NCBI GenBank assembly: GCA_019054805.1
Contig: JAHQIY010000029.1
Coordinates: forward strand, 372,001-436,000
DNA length: 64,000 bases
Source: Brachionus manjavacas
Lineage: Eukaryota; Rotifera; Eurotatoria; Ploima; Brachionidae
Direction of reading: 5' to 3'
In this document: piece by piece, positions 11,339 to 21,938 of the stretch
How the letters are laid out: the number at the start of each line of letters is the position of its first letter
Position numbering within the stretch: the first letter of the stretch is position 1
Program-made: the position numbers and the translations under genes
The notes under the pieces: generated by a model
What the model was told of the DNA's origin: nothing
Database searches by the model: none
The model's input: the letters and a program-made list of their open reading frames with translations, nothing else

Positions 11339-11458
11339 ATATTCTTTGTTGACGAATTACAATCTTTTAAGGACCAACAAGAAGAGCATTTAGTTTCAAA
11401 TGCTGCTGCTGCCACTTCGACTAATCGTGGCCGAGGTCGACCAAAAAAACATATTTAA
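11339..11458 (+). pseudogene. C-terminal end of an AT-hook protein
   Basis: A 39-codon open stretch ends with an Ala/Thr/Ser-rich segment and the AT-hook core RGRGRPKK just before the stop. AT-hooks bind the minor groove of AT-rich DNA and are found at the ends of some transposases and chromatin proteins. A stop lies directly upstream in frame and I found no splice acceptor that would extend it, so only the tail of the gene is present. The partner copy at 63264-63380 differs by an Asn-to-Lys and a His-to-Gln change. A TTTGTCA motif array follows immediately. Confidence 0.45.
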
Positions 11459-11562
11459 TTGCTTTGAGATTTCTTTTTTTTTATTTTAACTTGAGTTTTC
11501 ATTTTCCTTTCATTTTTTTAATTTTCATTTGGGTTTTTTTTTTTTTTTTCGTAATAAATAAA

Positions 11563-11789
11563 TTTGTCATTGCTTTCAATTTAAATATTTGTCATTATTT
11601 TTAAATATTTTCAACCCTTTTTTTTAAATATTTGTCATTATTTTATTGCTACTTTTAGTCATAAAAAAAATGTTTGTTATTATTATAAAAAAAATTGTCA
11701 GTAGCTTCTATAATTTTGTTTTCCTTTTTATTTTTATTTTGTCAGTTAATAAAAGAAAAATTTGTCATTTACTTTCTATAAATTTGTCA
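11563..11789. repeat. TTTGTCA motif array (6 exact copies)
   Basis: TTTGTCA occurs at 11563, 11588, 11631, 11738, 11761 and 11783, with near copies (TTTAGTCA, ATTGTCA, TTTGTTA) between them. Spacing is irregular (22-107 bp). This is more than expected by chance even in AT-rich DNA. The function is unknown; it looks like a subterminal motif array of a DNA transposon. Confidence 0.6.
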
Positions 11790-12094
11790 TATGAATAAAA
11801 TATAAGCCGATTTTATTTCTATCATGAATGGTATGTAATAGGTGTTTTAATTTTGTGTACCTTTTCATATTTTATCTTGAGTTCAAAATTAAGCAGATAA
11901 TTATTTTGTAAGTACCACCATGAATTGTCTGAAAAATTATAATTTTCTAAAACTAAATCTCTAATCCTCATGCAAAACAGAAAATGGTTCAAACACTCCA
12001 ATTTATTAGGAACTCAAAAACTCTAGAAGGAGTGATCATCAATCTTAAAAAAATCAGCGGCGGTCTCCTTAATGTAAGAAACTTGACCAGATGA

Positions 12095-13560
12095 ATGGTG
12101 GTGGACACTCTTATCGTGTCAAACAAGGAGCATAAAAAACATCTATCAAATTTAACGAAGATACTGAGCACGCAGTATTTTGTTGAAAAGAACAAAGTCT
12201 ACACATCATTCATTAAGAAGATAGTTAGTTTAAAGAAGAAATTCAAAAAAAAAATAAACTCTAAGCATACTAACATAAGAAACAGACAGATTTTTCTTCA
12301 TAAGTTAAATTTGAAACACATGTCTCCACCTAAGCCAACTCCGACAACTCAAGCAAGGAAAAGTTCAGCGATAATCAAGACTGGAAATCAAAAAAGAACG
12401 ACTTCTGTAAATAAAACTATACTAAACTATACAACAAAATCTAAGGATACTTGAACAACGAAAAGACTTTATTTTATCCGAGCTAAGAGAAGGGGAAACC
12501 AGCAAAACAAACGAGAGTCTACTAATTGATGCTAATAGGATACTTAGAAAAACGCTAATGGAAAAACAAAACATGAATAATCTACCAATTGTGTCTCCGA
12601 ATATGCAAGATAACTAACATAGAAGAAACATCCGAAGCCCCGGAAACTATTACTGAACATAATCCCGAAATGGATGTTGATGGTGATCGTGATGAACGAA
12701 TACAACAAACTATTCGAGATATCATCATAGATGGTTTAACTTCAACAGAGAGCACTAGAAGTATATCTCAACTAACCGATAGTCAAACATCAAAACTGGA
12801 TCTAGAAAGAAATCCAGAAGTTATAATTGGTAAAGAAATCGGACCCAAAATTACTGAATCCCAAAAGATCGAGATAAAGCAGAACAAATTGAACACAAGA
12901 CTCGAAGAATATCTTGAATAAAAGAATAGACTTATCTATGAAGCCAAGCGAACAAAATCACAAGAGAAAAAATCTCTATATAAAAGAAGCAAATATGAAG
13001 TCCTGCTATTTGGTCCAAGAGTTTAAAATTATGCTAATGACATTTTTTTTCGCTTAAATGAGTTATCAAGATGTTTTGGCGTGCACTTTTCATGTCTAAT
13101 TCAATCGGGTAAGGACAAAAGAGAAAAACACTGGTGGCTCCATATAATTGTTAACTCATACGATGACTTTATTAAAATGCTAGAAAGCTCCAAAGAATAC
13201 GCGCTTTGAGGGGAAGTTGTAGTGATTGAGCTGCCACAAAACTTATCTATAGTCACACACCAAATTGACAGAGACATAAATATTGAAGAGAATGCTAAAT
13301 GTCTTTAAGATCATAACTATGGACTTATTGATGTCGAACGTATCTGTAAAAATCAAAATATAAAAAGCAACAAGTTAAAGGCAAACGCAAGAACTATACC
13401 GGATTTTATAAACATACTGAACACGATGACATGTAAATCTAAAGAACCATCATGCATAAATTGTAGTCGTAAACATCAGTTCTTTAGCGAGCTTTGTGAC
13501 TGATTGAACGAGAAGACATTTAATATGAATAGATACATCGTAGACATATTGTTTGGTGAA
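12095..13560 (+). pseudogene. LINE-B ORF1-like (gag-like) region, frameshifted
   Basis: The region can be read as one broken protein across several frames. It starts with a 119-codon basic section (12095-12454), with Lys-rich runs at residues 46-58 and Pro/Thr/Lys-rich sequence near its end. A second section, 12443-12607, reads ILEQRKDFILSELREGE. An acidic section follows (about 12607-12921, 110 codons from 12589). Beyond about 12930 come FGVHFSCLIQSG, WWLHIIVNSYDDF and, near 13440-13500, a cysteine/histidine cluster with spacing C-x2-C-x3-H-x6-C. A basic N terminus and a zinc-knuckle-like cluster before an endonuclease ORF fit a LINE ORF1. There are several stops and frameshifts, and the inverted copy carries the same main lesions. 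Confidence 0.6.
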
Positions 13561-13799
13561 AAAATTTTTCAGGACAAAAATAAATATACTTAAGACCCCT
13601 CGCTCATTTAATACATCTATACCTATTCCAACTATGAACGTAACAACATTATAAGGTGAACTTAGAATTCAGTCAAGAGGTAGAATGATTAATAGGAGCA
13701 AAATGTAGCGATGGTTAAACAGAACATAAAATCAATCGAAGAGGAACTCAAAGAAAACACAAAGTAACTAGAGAAAGAACTAAAAGGGGTAAAGACCTA

Positions 13800-15170
13800 C
13801 TTGGAGTAAGGTCCTTAAATGCTTGTGGGATTTCAAAAAATTGCTCTTATATTAACACAATTCTAAATGAAATTGACATCCTTCTTTTACAAGAAACTTA
13901 GTCTACGACTAAAAATGAAATTGAATCTGCACTCTATGCAAATAAATACATTACATTTGATAAAATGTCAAAACGTAATTCAAAATATGGAAGATCGGCT
14001 GGTGGTTTAGCCTTCATTCGTAAAAGTAAACAGTCATAGATTTGTCAATGATAGGACTGGTATTTTAAGACAAAAAAAATGTCAATGTCTATCTGCCTTA
14101 TCTAGACGGAACAAAACAACAACAAATGGAATTTGATACGTACCTACACATATTGGAGGAGGTTTTAAAGGCCGAAAAACTCACAAATCAACAAGTCATT
14201 ATTGCAGGCGACCTCAAAACTGACTTAATTCGTTTCAATAACAATCCATTTTAGTTGAGGGCTTTTTTAAAGAGGAACAAAATATCATTAAACGATTTAA
14301 TATCTGACTAAAAACTCGATTACTCTTATAATAAAGAGTCTATCCTGAAAAAAGTTACCAGTTGGATTGACCATGTTGCGACAAATACAAACAATAGTCT
14401 ACTGGAAAACGTTAAAAATTCAGCAATTAGACTAACAAAAGTGATCACAATACGATTTTCTTTTCGGTAAATCGTAGAGATCTTGGTGATGAGAGGATGT
14501 ACAAATAGAAAGCCTTCATGAAAATATCTTAGATCCAAATTAATTGGCAAAATTTTGGAGAAAGACTGAGGTATCAGGAGAGAGTGGCTAACAAAATCAA
14601 AACCTTAGATTTGAAAATAAAAGAAGGGAGTCAAGAGAGTGATAAAAATAAACTTTTATTCAAAGTGACAGCTCTGATAAATGAACTTACGAGTATTCTC
14701 AATGATTGTACTAGAAAAACTTCAGATGAAACTTGAAAAACATTCAAAAATCCCAAACACTATAAAAAAATCATGGTGAAACAAATCCATACAAGAAATC
14801 CATGATAATATGTTAACAAAATACATAGAATACAAAAACTAAGGGTTCTCGACAAAAGTCAAAAGTGAATATCTTAATCTTCACCGACTATTCCGCCTAC
14901 AAAAACGTTTGAATATTAAGCTCAAAAAAGCAGGACATCTAAATAAACTTAATCAACTATTCAAAATGAATAAAACAGAGTTTTGGAAAAGCATTAAACG
15001 CTCACTAAAGGCAAGTGCTACAGTAAACATTGAAGTTGATGTGTTGAAAGAGCAAATTCATGATATTTTTACGAAAGAAAAAATGGGTTCAAATATAGGT
15101 AAAGTAAAAATTGATAAAGCCATGCAAATTGTTCAAGAATACATCGAGCCTCATGCGAATGATAAGTTTG
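13800..15170 (+). pseudogene. LINE-B ORF2, 5' half: APE-type endonuclease
   Basis: The reading shows APE-like endonuclease signatures in order. These are SLNACG near 13820, DILLLQET (13888), a GGLAF block (14003), VNVYLPYLDG (about 14085), AGDLKTD (14207), WIDHV (14363) and SDHNTIFFSVNR (about 14440). Such nucleases nick target DNA to prime reverse transcription. Many stops and frameshifts break the frame. The linker to the reverse transcriptase is open at 14909-15170 (KLKKAGHLNKLNQLF, FWKSIKRSLK). At 15171 the coding sequence is cut by element X and continues at 16903. The inverted partner lies at 59433-60830. Confidence 0.8.
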
Positions 15171-16902
15171 CCCAGTCAAGCATTTTATAGAGAATTTTTG
15201 TAGTATCTTTAAAGATTCTTTATAAAATCTCTAAAATTTGGCCTATTTTGAAGAAAAAATAGAGATATTTAAGAGATAAAAAAAAATTATTAATTAAACA
15301 AAAAAAATTTTTTTTTTTTTCTCTGTATTCTCTTTAAAATTTTTAATCTGTTCTACCAGTCAAAACGTTAAAAGAGATATTTTATAAATTCTTTCAAGAT
15401 TCTTTAAAAAATCTTTACAAATTGAATTATTTAGAAGAAAAAATGGAGATATATTAGAGATAAAAAAAAATCATTAATTTAATAAAAAACCTTTATTTTT
15501 TCTCTTTATTTTCTTTGAAATTTTAAATCTGTTCTACCAGTCAAAAAGTTTTAGAGATTTTCTGTAGTTTCTTTACAGATTCTTTATTATTTATTTTTCA
15601 TTATTTTATTTGTTTATTTTTTGTTCCGATAAATAAAAAAAAAATATATATCTCCTATTTTAAAAAATAAAAATGTCCTAACATATTAATTCTTATTTCT
15701 TAAGAGACTTTTAGATATGAGCATTAGACTTAACTACAAAGTCTCATCGATTAAGCATGAGAATAAAGTCGTGAGAAATAAGTTTTTAAACGAAGAATAA
15801 TATTCGAGATAAAAATTTGAAATGTCGGAAAGATAAAGCTATTAGCAATGTATCAAAAAGCATGTGATTTTTAGATTTTTCTCAAGAACCGTTCCTAATT
15901 AAATCAAAAAGCTTTTTAATTTTTACTTAATTGATAAAATGTTTAATTGTATAATGCTGTACGCTAATTTGCTTACGGGATTGATAGCGGTTACATTTAT
16001 TTATTGATAGGAGCCACAGTTCACTTAATTTTTCCATCTTTACTTTTCAAGATACAGTTAAATTATCGACAAGCAAGCTCTCCTATTCAGAAGACAATAA
16101 TTAAATCATTATACGTACTCTTGAAAGGTCATAAGTTCAAAATAAAGAACAACAATTCAAATTAATATTATTCAATTCAACGTTTATTTTTTAGTTACAT
16201 CAAAATTTTAATTAAAGCAATAAGGAAATTTTCTTCTTTTTAATATAATTATTAAAAAGTACTCTTGAAAGGTCAATATAATTATTAAAAAGTCATAAGT
16301 TTTAAGTCAAGTTAAAGTCCGAACTTATAATAATTTTTTAAATTGCGAACCTGGACTTGCGAATTTACCTAAGACTTATAAATTTAAACAACTCTTCTTT
16401 TTAATTTTTTCTTGAAAATGTTTAACTTTTTGTTCATTTCTTGATTTTTAGATTTTTAAATGAAAAAAATATTAATGTAGCGTTTAGACAACATAATACT
16501 TTTAATTTAACCCGAACCACAACAAAATTTTTGCTAATTACTTTATGGTCATATAAAAAATCATTGTACATATATCATCTGTTTTTTTCATCTCTATGGC
16601 AGCTTTAGTGGTTATGATTTTGATCTTTACTATCTTGATCATTGAAAATTTTTTGAGCCACAAAACTTTTTTATTGACCTTAATTAATATACCGCTTACT
16701 GATTTAAAAAATTGAAAAACTGAAAAAAATCGTAATTGAAAAAAATTTGAAGACTTTTTAGAGATAAATAAAAGAAACTTAAAAGATATTTAAGAGAAAT
16801 TTTTAAAGATATTCTAGAGAAAGATGTACGATAACCTCTAAAAAAACTCTACAAATTTCTTTAAAATTTCTTTAAAGATCCTTTAAAATAAAGTTGACTG
16901 GG
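15171..16902 (+). mobile_element. Element X, copy 1 (non-autonomous DNA transposon-like)
   Basis: The element is bounded by CCCAGTCAA at 15171 and its reverse complement TTGACTGGG ending at 16902, and it splits the LINE-B coding sequence. The left end is built of about three tandem modules of roughly 175 bp, each opening with (C)CAGTCAA (15171, about 15356, about 15537) and rich in TTTAAAGATTCTTTA-type words. The right end has similar AAGAAATTT/CTTTAAAGA words. The middle holds a 34-codon open segment (15696-15800) conserved in the other X copies. No transposase is visible and the target duplication is unclear, so the superfamily is unassigned. Inverted or direct copies occur at 50540-51989 and 52357-59432. 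Confidence 0.75.
15696..15800 (+). other. Conserved 34-codon open segment inside element X
   Basis: The segment encodes a basic peptide (FLKRLLDMSIRLNYKVSSIK, then HENKVVRNK and a short acidic end) followed by TAA. In the X copies at about 50813-50909 and 54450-54554 the same frame stays open to the same stop with only a few substitutions. It is too short to identify. It may be a relic of a transposase or a captured exon. Confidence 0.4.
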
Positions 16903-17411
16903 TTTTCAATTTGTCTTTTGTAAAACCTTTAATTAAATCACAAAGTTAGTCCAATACAAATGTTAATAACACACGTCCAGTTGCTGTTTCGGAAAGATTA
17001 GCAAATATTTATAAAGCGGTTCTTCTAAATAGATTGTCAAATAATTTTAAAGAGTCTGACAAACAGTTTGGGTTTAGGCAGAACTACTCTTTTGCACATA
17101 CTATATTTTCTCTGAAAGAAGCAATAAAGGTTACACGTGCGTTGAAAAAAAGGCTTTACATATGTTTTATCGATGCATCAAAAGCTTTTGACAAAGTGGT
17201 TAGAAGCAAATTGTGGTCTGAGTTACGTAATAGAATCCCGCACGTCATGTCATTTATTCATTACCATGACTCTTCATTAATGATGATATCTAACAATGGT
17301 GACTATTCGAATATGTTCAAGACGCTTGTTGGTGTTAAACAGGGTGGAGTTTCTTCGCCGAAATTGCTTTCCATTAATATAAATGATCTAATTATTTAAC
17401 TATCTGAGAGT
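16903..17411 (+). pseudogene. LINE-B ORF2, reverse transcriptase part 1
   Basis: The LINE-B frame resumes right after X with FVKPLIKSQS and NNTRPVAVSERLANIYKAVL. The longest open frame (17034-17399) then contains FGFRQNYSFAHTIFSLKEAI, the palm block CFIDASKAFDKVVRSKLWSEL with its catalytic Asp, and GVKQGGVSSPKLLSININDLI. A stop at 17397-17399 coincides with the site where LINE-C is inserted. The target-site copy AACTATCTGAGAGT is at 17398-17411. The catalytic YADD box lies on the other side of the LINE-C insertion. Confidence 0.85.
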
Positions 17412-18248
17412 CCAGGTAAAAACAAATCTCTTGCTTTAAAAAATTTTTGAAAAAAAAATTCCGTATGAAAAAAAGCCTTTATTTCTAGGCATCACTTTCG
17501 ATGAAAACCTTAGCTTCGACTCGCATGTAGGCTTTATTGGATCAAGATGCATTGATCGTATTAACGTCTTAAAAATTTGGCACAAAAGTCTTGGAAACTT
17601 AACCATAATACTTTGGTAAATGTAAATAATTAATTGGCTCTATTATTGATTATAGCTTCTTTATTCCTATTCTAGTCTCAAAGACCAACCATTCTAGGCT
17701 ACAAGTTCTCCAAAATATTTCAATTAAGTACAGTTATAATTTTCCTCATGATACTCCATCGGATCTTCTGATAAATTTCCTAGATGAAATAAAGCTTGAT
17801 AACATAGAAGTTCGTTTAAATAAACTATTTATAAAATATCTCAAAAATAGTGTTATCTTCATAAATACACTTGCTATTGATTTAATCAAAGAATATGTCA
17901 GTACTTTTGTAAACAGCTCAAGACCCTGTAAGAAAAAAACACCATTATGTAATATATAGAATCAATTCAGTGAATGGCTAAATGATAAGGGTTTATCTCT
18001 CTGATTTTCAATCTTTCATTAAAAAGTGTAAAAAAAAAAAAAAAAATAAAAAAAACTTGCTTGTTTTTACAGTAATTTACTATTTCATTCTTTTTTGTAC
18101 TTTATTTTTCAAAAAATTTTTTATTTTTACTTTATTCATTTTAAAATTCTATTTTTTTTTACTTATCTAATGGCAGAAGGAGTTTTATTACTCAGAGCCA
18201 TTTCAAATTTAAATAAACAAATAAAAAAAAAAAAAACTATCTGAGAGT
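17398..18248 (+). mobile_element. LINE-C, 5'-truncated insertion with 14-bp target duplication
   Basis: A perfect 14-bp duplication, AACTATCTGAGAGT, flanks this insertion at 17398-17411 and 18235-18248. Inside (17412-18234) the sequence reads the end of a different LINE reverse transcriptase: LFLGITFDENLSFDSHVGF, RINVLKIWHKSLGNL, DYSFFIPI and KKKTPLCNI. It ends with GAAGGAGTTTTATTACTCAG and an A-rich tail. 5' truncation, tail and duplication are the signature of target-primed reverse transcription. It has a stop and frameshift. The inverted partner is at about 49730-50405. Confidence 0.9.
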
Positions 18249-18632
18249 AAACAAGGACTCATAATTGAAAAACTTAAGTTCGACACGATTGTGTATGCCG
18301 ATGACATTCTGCTGATCAACACCACTAAAAGGCCTACAAAATCAATTTAATATTGTAGAAAAAAATGCAGTTGAGTTTGACATCATGTACAATCCGAAAT
18401 AAACAGTGCTATTGGTTTTCAATAAGGACAATAAGAGAGATCAGTTCTCAAGTTATCAAGACATATGGCAACAAGATCTCATACTCTGTGATCAAAAAAT
18501 AAATGAAGTCGAACATATCAAATATTTAGGCTTCATTCTAGATTCGGAATGTACTGATGAACATCACCTAGTCAAAGATAAACAAGGGGCTTTTGCATCA
18601 CTTTCAAAACTCAATTTTCTTGGCTAAATACT
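18235..18632 (+). pseudogene. LINE-B ORF2, reverse transcriptase part 2 (YADD box)
   Basis: Directly after the LINE-C insertion the LINE-B frame continues with KQGLIIEKLKFDTIVYADDI (YADD at about 18297), then YNPK-TVLLVFNKDNKRDQF and EHIKYLGFILDSECTDEHHL up to about 18627. Single-base frameshifts break it near 18330 and 18400. At 18633 a palindromic foldback takes over and I could not find the LINE-B 3' end. Confidence 0.85.
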
Positions 18633-18802
18633 ACCGTATTCCCTCGTTCGATATTGCAGCCTCAGAAACCGAAACACATTTTTGGATGCAAGCCATAAAC
18701 CCCATCTCGCCCGTGTTAAAACATTCTTAACTTACACTGCATGCGTCAAAGTTGTGTTCCGGTTTCTGAGGCTGCAATATCGAACGAGGGAATACGGTGG
18801 TA
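18631..18802. repeat. Short palindromic foldback element
   Basis: ACCGTATTCCCTCGTTCGAT opens a roughly 46-bp arm at 18633 whose reverse complement closes at 18798. About 75 bp lie between the arms. The arms differ by only one or two bases. The inverted copy is at 49312-49478. It interrupts or abuts LINE-B. No coding capacity and no clear target duplication. Confidence 0.8.
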
Positions 18803-19439
18803 TTATGATGCAAAAGCATAGTATATTTTTAAGTTAAGAAGCTTTGCCGTAACAGGCAGATCACATCTATTGAATTGCTAAATGTTTTATTTAAACATTA
18901 AATAATTTTTCTTACAAAAACTAAGTCTAATCAGAATTTTTTAAAATTTTTTGTAGCAAATTGAAGTTTATGATCAAATGTGAATTTCAGATCAAAATTT
19001 TCAGTTATTGATTTAAAAAAAAAGGTTTATTTCAATTTTTTAAATACTAAATTTTTAAACTTTATTAAACATTATTTGTTAAATCTCTAATTAGGAAGAA
19101 AATTATATGAACTTTTATATCAAGTAAAAATAAAATAAAAACCAATATTTAATTTGAAATTTTGCAATACAAAATTTTACTATGTTTCGTTGTAATATGT
19201 TTTGATTAATATTAAAATATCATTTAAAACCATAATTTGGATGCTATAATGTGGATTTTAAAGAGGTATGCAGGATCTTTCAGCATTCAGGATATTTCAG
19301 GCCAACCAACTTTTTGAAATTTAAAAGGACCATATGATTAAAAAAACAGACACATTAGTTTTTTATTTAATTTTTATAAAGAAAAGAGAAAATTTTCAAA
19401 AAAATTGTTGGATAAATCTTTTTAATATAAAATTAAGTC
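18803..19439. other. Duplicated AT-rich sequence, no gene seen
   Basis: It matches 48670-49310 in inverted orientation. It contains pieces of the foldback family seen at 928-1460 (AAACCATAATTTGGATGCTA). No gene is visible. Confidence 0.5.
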
Positions 19440-19600
19440 ATTTTTTTGTTAGAGTCGGATTATTTTGAATATCTGATACCTTTAATATTGATTGTTTTAT
19501 TTTAGTTTCAGTATTGATTGTCGAATTATCACCCTCTTCGTCACTGTCATTTAAAATCGGAACTTAGATATTTTTCAATCTATAACCGTGTTCTGTAAAC
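19440..19600 (-). pseudogene. Tail of a protein also found next to a SWIM motif in arm 2
   Basis: On the minus strand the stretch reads VPILNDSDEEGDNSTINTET and KVSDIQNNPTLT. The same peptide follows the SWIM-like sequence at 48250-48530. Duplication with arm 2 stops at about 19600, where the minus strand reads TTTCTTTGTTTACAG before AACACGG. That sequence looks like a 3' splice acceptor. The upstream SWIM part is not found beyond it here. Confidence 0.4.
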
Positions 19601-19836
19601 AAAGAAAATAAATTTTAAAATTAATTGAGAATATTAATTTTAGCATATTTTTTATCAATTCAATTATTGTATTTTTTAACTTTTTCCTCATGCCTCAGAT
19701 TTAAACAACTTAAACCCAAAATTTTAAATTTTAAATTAAACAAACATTTTAACAATTATAATAAATCATAATTTTTTAAAATTTTTATTTTTGAATTTTT
19801 TTTAAATGATATTCTTTTTGTTTCCTAATTGAATGT

Positions 19837-20210
19837 TTGATTGAAAACTCCATCTTAAGTCTTGCTCCCATTTTTTCATCCGGACTTAGACAAATTTTAT
19901 CAAGCAATTTTCACATTAGAGTTTATGTTGAAACAGTTTTTTTAAAATTGAATAAACTTTTCGATATGAAATTAAGAAGCAAAGATTCCAAATTAAGAAA
20001 TTTCTCAAGGGGTGTTTAAAAATTTATTGGAAAACTATGTGTCATTATAAAAAAATTTAATTGAAAAGGAATTGTAGCTTTAAAAGATGATAGTGTTTAT
20101 GAGCCAAATGTTTCTGTGGAAGATTTTCAAAAAAAAATTAAACCATGCATTGGCATATATGGGTACCAAGTGAAGAAATTTTTGGATAGTGAGCATGGCA
20201 AAGGTTTTTA
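19837..20210 (+). other. Coding-like fragment, unassigned
   Basis: Two open pieces stand out in an otherwise AT-rich region. One is 60 codons at 19837-20019; the other, about 20066-20205, reads KDDSVYEPNVSVEDFQKKIK then CIGIYGYQVKKFLDS. The second has balanced composition like real coding DNA, but neither extends and I recognise no family. It could be a decayed exon. Confidence 0.25.
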
Positions 20211-21938
20211 AAAATACAAAAAAATTAAATTTTCAATTTTCAAAAAATAAAAAAATCATGAATAAAAAAGACTAATTTAATTTTTAAAAAGTATAGAAAA
20301 TTAATGAAACTTTAAAACTTTTAAAAACATTTTTGCTTGGTAAAATAAGTGGGGGCCTGTGTTTTAGTAGGGCCTTTATTTCATCTTAAAAAAAAATTGT
20401 AAAATAAAACGGCATTTTGAAGTTTATGATCAATTTTTGATGCTCAAAATGATCATTCTGAGTTTTAATTATGAAATGAATTTTACTCTTCCTTCGGCAA
20501 CCAGCTCAAAAAAATTGAGAACAAGTTAAATATTAGCTATCTGCAATATAGCAGAAAAATTTGCCAGGAGCTAATTGAAAGTTCATTCCGAAAAAGAGTC
20601 AAATTTTTTACTCAAAGTCTTCAATGTAACATAAATTTTATTTTATTTTATATTCAATTTTAAATTGCCTATGAAGCTGAAATTTATAATAATAATATCA
20701 ATTTTATTTAATATTGTAATTTTTTTAAATACTTACAAGTGGTTAACGAAGGTTAAGAATAAAAATTTATTTGACAAATTTTATTATTTAAAAAAAACTA
20801 ATCAATTGTTTTAGATCTATTATGGAAATCTTTCTTCCAATGCGCCTGCGCCTGAAAGAGAAACTTTAACTTTTTCTCTAACTAAAACTAAGCAAAATCT
20901 GCAACAACTTCTTCTAATTTTTCTAAAATATTTTTTTCTTTTTCTTGTCCTTGTCGCACATGGTTACTGCTTCTTGCAGCGTAGTCTCTTTCACAATCAT
21001 TTCTTTCTTCATCCATCTTCTTCCATAGTTTTATTTTTTTTTTATTAAATTTTATTAATTTGAGAGTAGCCTAAGTTAATAAAGTTTTTTAAATTAAACT
21101 AAGTCAAATGAATAGCATCGGCAATCCAGGTAATTTGGCGGTAAATGATTTTTTGAATTTTTTTTTTTTTTAAGTCTGGACTTGGACTTTTTTTAGGCCT
21201 TATTCAAACGAAGAATAAACAAAAGCATTAATTTCTTATAAAATTTTCTAATATTTTTTCTAATTATGATATTAATTTCAAAAAACTAATATTTTTTGAT
21301 TATTTTTTGAAATTTTTAAGTTTTTTAAGATTGTCATCCCTTTATGGATTTTGACCTTTGGTCTCTTTGGTTGAGTTGACTAGTAATAAGGAATGTGCTA
21401 CGTAAAGATAAAATAACCCTTCATACAAGTTCAATGGAATTTAAAAAAACAATCTTTACATACGAGAAAAATTTCTGATGCCGAATTTCCGCAGTTTTTA
21501 TTATCAAGTCTTGCTTTCTTTTTTTGAGTTGATTCCAACCCTTTTTTTTTTTCCTTTTTCATTGAGTTTTTAAAGGGTTAATGAACTAAATTAAAGTTTA
21601 TTGAAGCTAAAAAAATCTTTTAATACTAAGCCAAAAATTATCAAATGTCTTTTCATAGTTTAATCCTCAAGAAGATAAATTATCTGTTCTAAGACTTAGC
21701 TGCATAAAGGTAAAATATCTTTCTGTGCTCATGCTTTTTTTTTTAAACAAAAACCAGAGTCTTTGGCTCAAACTTTTTAAAAAAAAAATTTAGTCCGGAC
21801 TTGGACATTCGATGATTCATGCCATCATGTCAACATTGTAAACATGTCAGCTTGAATGCTTATTTTGCCAAAAAAAAATTTAAAGTCAACAAATAAAAAA
21901 CTTCTAGAGATTATTATTTTTTCAATTTATTAAAGGAA
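20211..21938. other. AT-rich region with one short minus-strand coding-like stretch
   Basis: Between about 20885 and 21020 the minus strand has a 42-codon open frame, MDEERNDCERDYAARSSNHV followed by RQGQEKEKNILEKLEEV, that is charged and helix-like. It is unassigned and may be chance. Elsewhere only AT-rich DNA and AAGTC/GACTT words are seen. Confidence 0.3.

Larger units (their letters stand above)
11249..19600 (+). repeat. Arm 1 of a large inverted duplication
   Basis: From about 11249 to 19600 the sequence recurs, reverse-complemented, in pieces between 63474 and 48525. Matching blocks include the AT-hook end, the TTTGTCA array, LINE-B ORF1 and endonuclease regions, element X, the LINE-B reverse transcriptase, LINE-C, the small foldback at 18.6-18.8 kb and about 800 bp of AT-rich sequence. 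By eye the match is roughly 95-99%; the open frame at 12095-12454 differs from its partner by two residues. Outside 11249 and 63474 the flanks differ, which marks the outer breakpoints. Confidence 0.9.

Noticed and set aside
14326-14550. A 74-codon minus-strand open frame, with a partner at 60049-60273
   Set aside because: It lies antisense to the LINE-B endonuclease (which reads SDHNTIFF and WIDHV on the other strand), and its conservation is explained by the inverted duplication.
15171-16902. Assigning element X to hAT, MULE or another superfamily
   Set aside because: The target duplication is ambiguous (GA at one site, none clear at another) and no transposase is present.
17982-18170. Hydrophobic 62-codon frame resembling membrane segments
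   Set aside because: It is the T-rich 3' UTR of LINE-C.
18235-18248. Treating the repeated AACTATCTGAGAGT as part of LINE-B
   Set aside because: LINE-B coding sequence needs it only once; the second copy sits directly after the LINE-C A-tail, as a target duplication should.
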